The position numbers and the translations under genes were made by a program. From Bradyrhizobium liaoningense (GTDB taxonomy: Bacteria > Pseudomonadota > Alphaproteobacteria > Rhizobiales > Xanthobacteraceae), in NCBI RefSeq assembly GCF_018130955.1, contig NZ_JAFCJM010000056.1:1-44208 (forward strand): a DNA stretch of 44,208 bases. The letters are read 5' to 3'. The notes under the pieces are model-generated. The model saw only the letters and a program-made list of their open reading frames with translations, was not told the origin of the DNA and did not search any database. Within the stretch, counting starts at the first letter, position 1. Each line of letters starts with the position of its first letter. Shown here piece after piece: positions 40,309 to 44,208 of this stretch.

Positions 40309-40787
40309 TTTATCCCCTGTGAACAGTTCGATGGCGTCATGAGTGGCCTATTTCGCATCTGCGAGTGGCCTGTTTCGGCCAGTACCGATCCGGGGGTAGC
40401 GTCCTAATTCTCCTCCGCGAGTGTCGGTTTCCGAACCGACGGTTGCGTCCGAATCGGCCACATTGCCCTTATCCGGGATTTTGCCATCCTTCCCGGGGCT
40501 GGAACAACGTCGCCCGCCATATTGCAAGCGGGCGACGTTGTTGTTTGTGGGGTGTCCCAATCTGCCTCTGCGGGTCTCCTAATTAGGACAGCACCGGCCT
40601 GGGGCTGTCCGTATTTACCCCCCAGTGTCCTAAGTCGAATTATCGACTGTCCTAATTCGCTTTTTGACTCGCGAAACTGTTCCGTTCGTGAAACGCTAAC
40701 CCCTGTCACCGAGCGGCCCTTGGCAACTATCGGTGATGAGAACGCCCCCATCACAGCGCTCCCGCCCCCCCAGCAGGGAGCAGCGCG
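40309..40787. repeat. Repeat-rich intergenic region, no supported gene
   Basis: About 480 bases without a convincing gene. It contains a direct repeat, GAGTGGCCTATTTCG (40341-40355) and GAGTGGCCTGTTTCG (40363-40377). A TCCTAA motif recurs at about 40402, 40577, 40628 and 40650. There is also a perfect palindrome TCCTAATTAGGA (40577-40588) and a hairpin AGTCGA/TCGACT (40633-40648). It looks like remnants of mobile-element ends or a recombination site. Several short open frames here lack good starts or family features. Confidence 0.5.
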
Positions 40788-40991
40788 ATGACGGAGCGTC
40801 GGCGTCGTTTCAGGCAATTGCAGCCTCTAGAAGAACGCCTTGCCGCCGAGGCGGCCAAACTGCGCGAACAGGCCGAACTTCTTCCACCCGGTCATCTCCG
40901 GGACGAAGTGCTCAAGAAGGCCCGGCAGGCTGAAACCGGCTCACACATGAGCGGATGGCTCAACTCGCCCGGATTGCAGCCGCCGAACTAG
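40788..40991 (+). CDS. Small conserved hypothetical protein
   Basis: A 67-residue, highly charged protein: an N-terminal basic stretch (MTERRRRFRQ), then a helical region LAAEAAKLREQAELLPPG and a C-terminal HMSGWLNSPGLQPP. I recall very similar short proteins in several copies in Bradyrhizobium genomes, often in accessory regions, but their function is unknown. An AGGGAG ribosome binding site seven bases before the ATG at 40788 supports it. It lies between the repeat-rich stretch and the IS66 element. Confidence 0.65.
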   Translation: MTERRRRFRQLQPLEERLAAEAAKLREQAELLPPGHLRDEVLKKARQAETGSHMSGWLNSPGLQPPN

Positions 40992-41048
40992 CTTCAGAAA
41001 ATTTCCAAACCTAGCGACGGTGGTTATGACGAAGCCCGGCGACCGCGG

Positions 41049-41070
41049 GTAAGCACCCGGTGAGGGCCGC
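41049..41070 (+). repeat. Left inverted repeat of the IS66 element
   Basis: Begins GTAAGCACCCGG and pairs with the terminal inverted repeat at 44187-44208, with 17 of 22 positions identical. Confidence 0.8.
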
Positions 41071-41133
41071 CTTCCTAGATCATGTTCGAACGTGAGATGC
41101 TTTGCTGATTAATTTGCCAGCAAATGAGCGAAC

Positions 41134-41535
41134 GTGACGACAGTTACGGTTCTGTCCGGTCCGGAGCGGCGGCGGCGGTGGACCACTGCCGAGAAGCTTC
41201 GGATCGTGGAGGAGAGTTTGGTGCCCGCGGCTAGTGTTGTCGAGGTTGCGCGCCGTCATGATGTTCACCCTAATCTACTCACCGTTTGGCGCCGGCAGGC
41301 GCGCACGGGAGTCCTTGCCAGCGAGCCTGAGCCTCCGTCGCGGCAGGATGATGAAGTCCGCTTTGCGGCGGTCTCTGTTACGCCAGACCGACAGCCGTTG
41401 ACGGCGCCCTCCGGGGCCTGCGGTGCGATCGAGATCGAGTTCGCGGCCGGGGCTCGGATGCGGATCACCGGCGCAGTCGACGCGGCGACGCTGAAGGCAG
41501 TAGTGGCGGCGCTGGCCGATGGAGCGGCGCGATGA
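41134..41535 (+). CDS. tnpA: IS66 accessory protein TnpA
   Basis: A 133-residue IS66 TnpA. The N-terminal helix-turn-helix region (RRRRWTTAEKLRIVEESL, then SVVEVARRHDVHPNLLTVWR) is a standard DNA-binding signature of IS66 and IS3-like elements. The C-terminus has the AIEIEFAAGARMRITGAVD strand pair. The start is a GTG at 41134. It is translationally coupled to tnpB through an ATGA overlap at 41532-41535. It acts with TnpB and TnpC in transposition. Confidence 0.9.
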   Translation: MTTVTVLSGPERRRRWTTAEKLRIVEESLVPAASVVEVARRHDVHPNLLTVWRRQARTGVLASEPEPPSRQDDEVRFAAVSVTPDRQPLTAPSGACGAIEIEFAAGARMRITGAVDAATLKAVVAALADGAAR

Positions 41536-41879
41536 TCCCGTTTCCGGCTGGCGTGCGGGTGTGGCTCGCGACCGGCTACACCGACATGCGGAAGGGCTTT
41601 CCGTCGCTGGCCTTGCAGGTCCAGGAGATTCTGCATCGCGACCCGCTGAGCGGCCACCTGTTTTGCTTCCGTGGACGTCGCGGCGACCTGTTGAAGGTGA
41701 TCTGGCATGACGGCCAGGGGGCCTGCCTGTTCACGAAGCGCCTGGAACGCGGCCGTTTCCTGTGGCCGAGCCCGGCCGATGGCGTGGTGACGATCTCGTC
41801 CGCGCAACTCGGTTATCTGTTGTCCGGCATCGACTGGAGGCACCCACAAGAGACGTGCCGACCGACGTCGGTCGGTTAG
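41532..41879 (+). CDS. tnpB: IS66 accessory protein TnpB
   Basis: A 115-residue IS66 TnpB (Orf2 family). It carries the family motifs VWLATGYTDMRKGFPSLALQ, HLFCFRGRRGDLLKVIWHDG and ACLFTKRLERGRFLWP. Its function in IS66 transposition is needed but not well understood. It overlaps tnpA by four bases and precedes tnpC by 44 bases. This IS66 TnpB is unrelated to the RNA-guided TnpB of IS200/IS605. Confidence 0.95.
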   Translation: MIPFPAGVRVWLATGYTDMRKGFPSLALQVQEILHRDPLSGHLFCFRGRRGDLLKVIWHDGQGACLFTKRLERGRFLWPSPADGVVTISSAQLGYLLSGIDWRHPQETCRPTSVG

Positions 41880-41923
41880 TGGTTTTTGCTTGCGGATGAC
41901 GGTGGATGTGATTCCATCGTGTC

Positions 41924-43561
41924 GTGACCGCCTCTGAATCGCTCCCAACCGATCTCGCCGCTGCGCATGCGATGATCCTCGCCGAGCGCGCCGCGCGCCT
42001 TGAGGCGGAAGCCGCTGCGGCAAGTGCCCAGGCGGATTTGTCCAGCATCGAAGCGCTGATCGGCCGTCTCAAGCTCGAGATCGAGAAGCTGCGTCGCCAG
42101 TTGTACGGCAGCCGCTCGGAGCGCAAGGCCCGCTTGCTGGAGCAGATGGAGCTACAGCTTGAAGAGCTGGAAGCAGCTGCCACCGAAGATGAACTGGCGG
42201 CCCGGAACGTAGCGGCCAGGACCCAGATCGTCCAGTCGTTCCAGCGCAAGCGACCATCCCGCAAGCCATTCCCCGACCATCTGCCGCGCGAGCGCGTCGT
42301 AATCCCGGCGCCCGCGAGCTGTCCCTGCTGCGGTTCGGACAGGCTGTCGAAGCTCGGGGAGGATATCACTGAGACACTGGAAGTGGTTCCGCGGCAATGG
42401 AAGGTCATCCAGACGGTGCGCGAGAAGTTCTCGTGCCGGGCCTGCGAGACGATCACCCAGCCGCCGGCACCCTTCCACGTGACGCCACGCGGCTTTGCCG
42501 GGCCCAATCTGCTGGCCATGATCCTATTCGAGAAGTTCGGCCAGCATCAGCCCCTCAATCGGCAGAGCGAGCGATACCGGCGCGAAGGCATCGATCTCTG
42601 CCTCTCGACGCTGGCCGACCTGGTCGGTGCTTGCACGTCGGTGCTGCAGCCGCTGCACACATTGATCGAGGCGCATGTGCTCGCTGCCGAGCGCCTGCAC
42701 GGCGACGACACTACGATCCCAATCCTGGCGAAGGGGCAGACGATCAAGGGCCACATCTGGACCTATGTCCGCGACGACCGGCCCTTTGGCGGCCGCGCGC
42801 CACCGGCAGCACTCTATTACGCATCCCGCGACCGGCGGCGCGAACATCCGCTTCGGCACCTTCGAGACTTCGCCGGCATTCTGCAGGCCGATGCTTATGA
42901 TGGATACAATGAGCTCTACGAACCGTCCCGCGCGCCTGGGCCGATCGCATCGGCGCTGTGTTGGGCCCACGCCAGGCGGCAGTTCTTCGATCTGGCGGAC
43001 ATCGCGGCTAATGCTCGGCGCGGCAAAAACGCGGCCGCGATCTCGCCGATCGCGCTGGAGACGGTCAGGCGTATCGACGTCCTGTTCGATATCGAGCGCA
43101 GCATCAACGGCCTTACGGCGGATGAGAGGCTCCGCATTCGCAAGGAGAGAAGCGCGCTACTCCTGACGGAGCTGGAAGCATGGCTACGCGAACAGCGCTC
43201 CCGCCTCTCGCGATCAGCCTCGGTCGCCGAACCGATCGACTACATGCTCAAGCGTTGGGACCGATTTGTCCGCTTTATCGACGACGGCAGGATCTGCCTG
43301 AGCAACAACGCGGCCGAACGCGCCTTGCGCGGATTTGCGCTGGGACGTAAGTCCTGGCTGTTCGCGGGGTCGGATCGCGGGGCGGACCGCGCCGCAGCCA
43401 TGGCAACGCTGATTATGACGGCTAAGCTCAACGATATCGACCCGCAAGCTTGGCTCGCTGATGTGCTCGCCCGCATCGCCGGCATCCCCCAAAACCGTCT
43501 TGCTGAACTGCTGCCGTGGGAGTGGAAATGCGCTGCGCCAGCTGCCGTTCAGGCGGCCTGA
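41924..43561 (+). CDS. tnpC: IS66 transposase TnpC
   Basis: A 545-residue DDE transposase of the IS66 family. An N-terminal coiled coil with LRRQLYGSRSERK (leucine-zipper region) is followed by a zinc-finger-like CPCCGSDRL and CRAC pair. The catalytic triad is Asp in RLHGDDTTI, Asp in LQADAYDGYNELYE and Glu in NNAAERALRG. The C-terminal IS66 domain ends with LPWEWK. The length is normal and no frameshift is seen, so it may be active. The start may be the GTG at 41924, the first codon of the usual N-terminus. Confidence 0.93.
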   Translation: MTASESLPTDLAAAHAMILAERAARLEAEAAAASAQADLSSIEALIGRLKLEIEKLRRQLYGSRSERKARLLEQMELQLEELEAAATEDELAARNVAARTQIVQSFQRKRPSRKPFPDHLPRERVVIPAPASCPCCGSDRLSKLGEDITETLEVVPRQWKVIQTVREKFSCRACETITQPPAPFHVTPRGFAGPNLLAMILFEKFGQHQPLNRQSERYRREGIDLCLSTLADLVGACTSVLQPLHTLIEAHVLAAERLHGDDTTIPILAKGQTIKGHIWTYVRDDRPFGGRAPPAALYYASRDRRREHPLRHLRDFAGILQADAYDGYNELYEPSRAPGPIASALCWAHARRQFFDLADIAANARRGKNAAAISPIALETVRRIDVLFDIERSINGLTADERLRIRKERSALLLTELEAWLREQRSRLSRSASVAEPIDYMLKRWDRFVRFIDDGRICLSNNAAERALRGFALGRKSWLFAGSDRGADRAAAMATLIMTAKLNDIDPQAWLADVLARIAGIPQNRLAELLPWEWKCAAPAAVQAA

Positions 43562-43616
43562 TCACTGTTACGCCGGATCAAAGCGACCACCTCGAAGGAT
43601 AGCAAGAAGATCCGTG

Positions 43617-44054
43617 TCAGCGCAGGCTGGCCGGTTCGATCGCGGTCTCGGCGTCAGCGGTATCGGCGTGGATCGCCTCCCGGATCAGCCGTTCTGTGGT
43701 CTGCTCGAAATACAGCCAGAGGTCCGTGTGCAGGTCAGAAAATTGCCGCCACACCACGGTATCGAAAAAGCGTCGCGGCGCCCTGACCATGATCGTCGTC
43801 GCGCGCTGCCGCGGATATCGGAATGGCCGAATGCCGTAACGCCGGCACAAGGCGATGAACAGCCGGACCGACCATTGGTCTGGTAAGCTGAACTTCATCT
43901 CGATGGGGGGATCGCGACGACTGACCTCCTCGAGCTTGGCCTTCAGCCGCTCTGCTGCGGCTTCAGCGGCGTCGCGTTCTCCCGCCGTGGCCGCGCCGAA
44001 ATACAGCGCCTCCACCTTCTTCAGCCGATCGCGAAGCTGGTCTTCGATCCGCAT
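43617..44054 (-). CDS. Passenger protein in the IS66 element, DUF2786-like N-terminus
   Basis: A 145-residue protein encoded against the transposition genes. The N-terminal helices (DRLKKVEALYFGAATAGERD, then AAERLKAKLEE) resemble the DUF2786 domain. The rest has an IEMKFSLPDQWSVRLFIAL segment, a CRRYGIRPFRYPRQRATTIM basic strand pair and a RRFFDTVVWRQFSDLH helix. I recall this kind of protein beside DUF2786 proteins or within IS66 elements, but no function is known. The ATG at 44054 has a GAGGAG eight bases upstream; the frame to 44084 is an unlike extension. Its place between tnpC and the right inverted repeat makes it a passenger. Confidence 0.7.
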   Translation of the reverse strand: MRIEDQLRDRLKKVEALYFGAATAGERDAAEAAAERLKAKLEEVSRRDPPIEMKFSLPDQWSVRLFIALCRRYGIRPFRYPRQRATTIMVRAPRRFFDTVVWRQFSDLHTDLWLYFEQTTERLIREAIHADTADAETAIEPASLR

Positions 44055-44186
44055 GCCTTCGCTCCTCAAAGACAACGAGGCCATCGCACGAAACAGGCGT
44101 CAATCGCGGAAACGACGTCGTCCACACATCATCGCACCGGAGCCATGTCCTCGCCGCACCGGCTCCGATCAAAAAGAAGAGGCTCC

Positions 44187-44208
44187 GCGGCCTTGGGCGG
44201 ATGCTTAC
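44187..44208 (-). repeat. Right inverted repeat of the IS66 element
   Basis: The last bases of the window, GCGGATGCTTAC at their end, read GTAAGCATCCGC in reverse and match the left end at 41049. The element therefore ends at, or within a base or two of, the window edge. Confidence 0.75.

Larger units (their letters stand above)
41049..44208 (+). mobile_element. IS66-family insertion element with passenger gene
   Basis: The left end GTAAGCACCCGGTGAGGGCC (41049 on) and the inverted sequence at the window end (GTAAGCATCCGCCCAAGGCC read from 44208 back) match at 17 of 22 positions, with the GTAAGC start typical of IS66 ends. Inside are tnpA, tnpB and tnpC in the standard order, plus an opposite-strand gene. 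At about 3.16 kb it is longer than a typical IS66 of around 2.5 kb because of the passenger. The 8-base target duplication would begin at 41041-41048 (GACCGCGG), but its second copy would lie beyond the window. Confidence 0.85.

Noticed and set aside
40341..40377. Possible CRISPR repeat
   Set aside because: Only two imperfect copies with a seven-base gap; no array or cas genes.
40404..40817. 137-residue minus-strand open frame
   Set aside because: Covers the repeat-rich stretch, has no family features and conflicts with the small plus-strand gene.

Overview
The window looks like a chromosomal stretch of a Bradyrhizobium-like alphaproteobacterium (order Hyphomicrobiales). This rests on the high GC content and on several gene types: the ATP synthase inhibitor zeta subunit next to purC, the three-component PurS/PurQ/PurL enzyme, the CGFS glutaredoxin and BolA pair, and a GTTC-N7-GTTC SOS box upstream of recA. 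Several intergenic palindromes also resemble dispersed repeats I recall from Bradyrhizobium genomes. The species is not proven, because no rRNA gene is present and no search could be run. I saw no tRNA, rRNA, CRISPR array or prophage.

Layout. Positions 230-19395 carry a stretched-out purine cluster on the minus strand, in the order purC, purS, purQ, purL, bolA, grxD. Other genes are interleaved: a secreted protein, corA (+), an orphan TctC-type binding protein, a TPR membrane protein, an EamA transporter and a thioesterase (both +), an acyltransferase (+), DUF1328, DUF427 (+), an LtrA-like membrane protein, two coupled secreted proteins and the ergothioneine genes egtB-egtD (+). The minus-strand run ends with a macro-domain protein and a serine beta-lactamase-like hydrolase. 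Positions 19701-30792 hold the zeta subunit, a LysR regulator divergent from an isocitrate lyase/PEP mutase-family enzyme, a 922-residue zincin-like protein, cyanase, a TrmJ-type RNA methyltransferase fused to a DUF559 domain, isocitrate dehydrogenase, DUF3455 and DUF3303 proteins and a cyclic-nucleotide-gated-type potassium channel.

Positions 30817-39969 contain a small Cys-rich secreted protein, alaS (-), a tandem glycine riboswitch with the gcvT-gcvH-gcvP operon (+), and recA (-) with its SOS box. From about 40120 to the end the region looks accessory: two small proteins, a repeat-rich intergenic stretch, and an IS66-family element (41049-44208). The element has tnpA, tnpB and tnpC, plus a passenger gene on the opposite strand. 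Its right inverted repeat is the last sequence in the window.

How the genes fit together. PurC, PurS, PurQ and PurL act in the de novo purine pathway, and the glycine cleavage system supplies one-carbon units that this pathway uses (known biochemistry; regulatory coupling is not shown here). BolA and GrxD are known Fe-S partner proteins, and EgtB/EgtD make the thiol ergothioneine. I found no convincing large new multi-gene system. The items most worth a second look are the zincin-like protein with a histone-H1-like tail, the TrmJ-DUF559 fusion with an altered nuclease motif, the passenger gene inside the IS66 element, the Cys-rich 74-residue secreted protein, and the repeat-rich stretch at 40340-40660.
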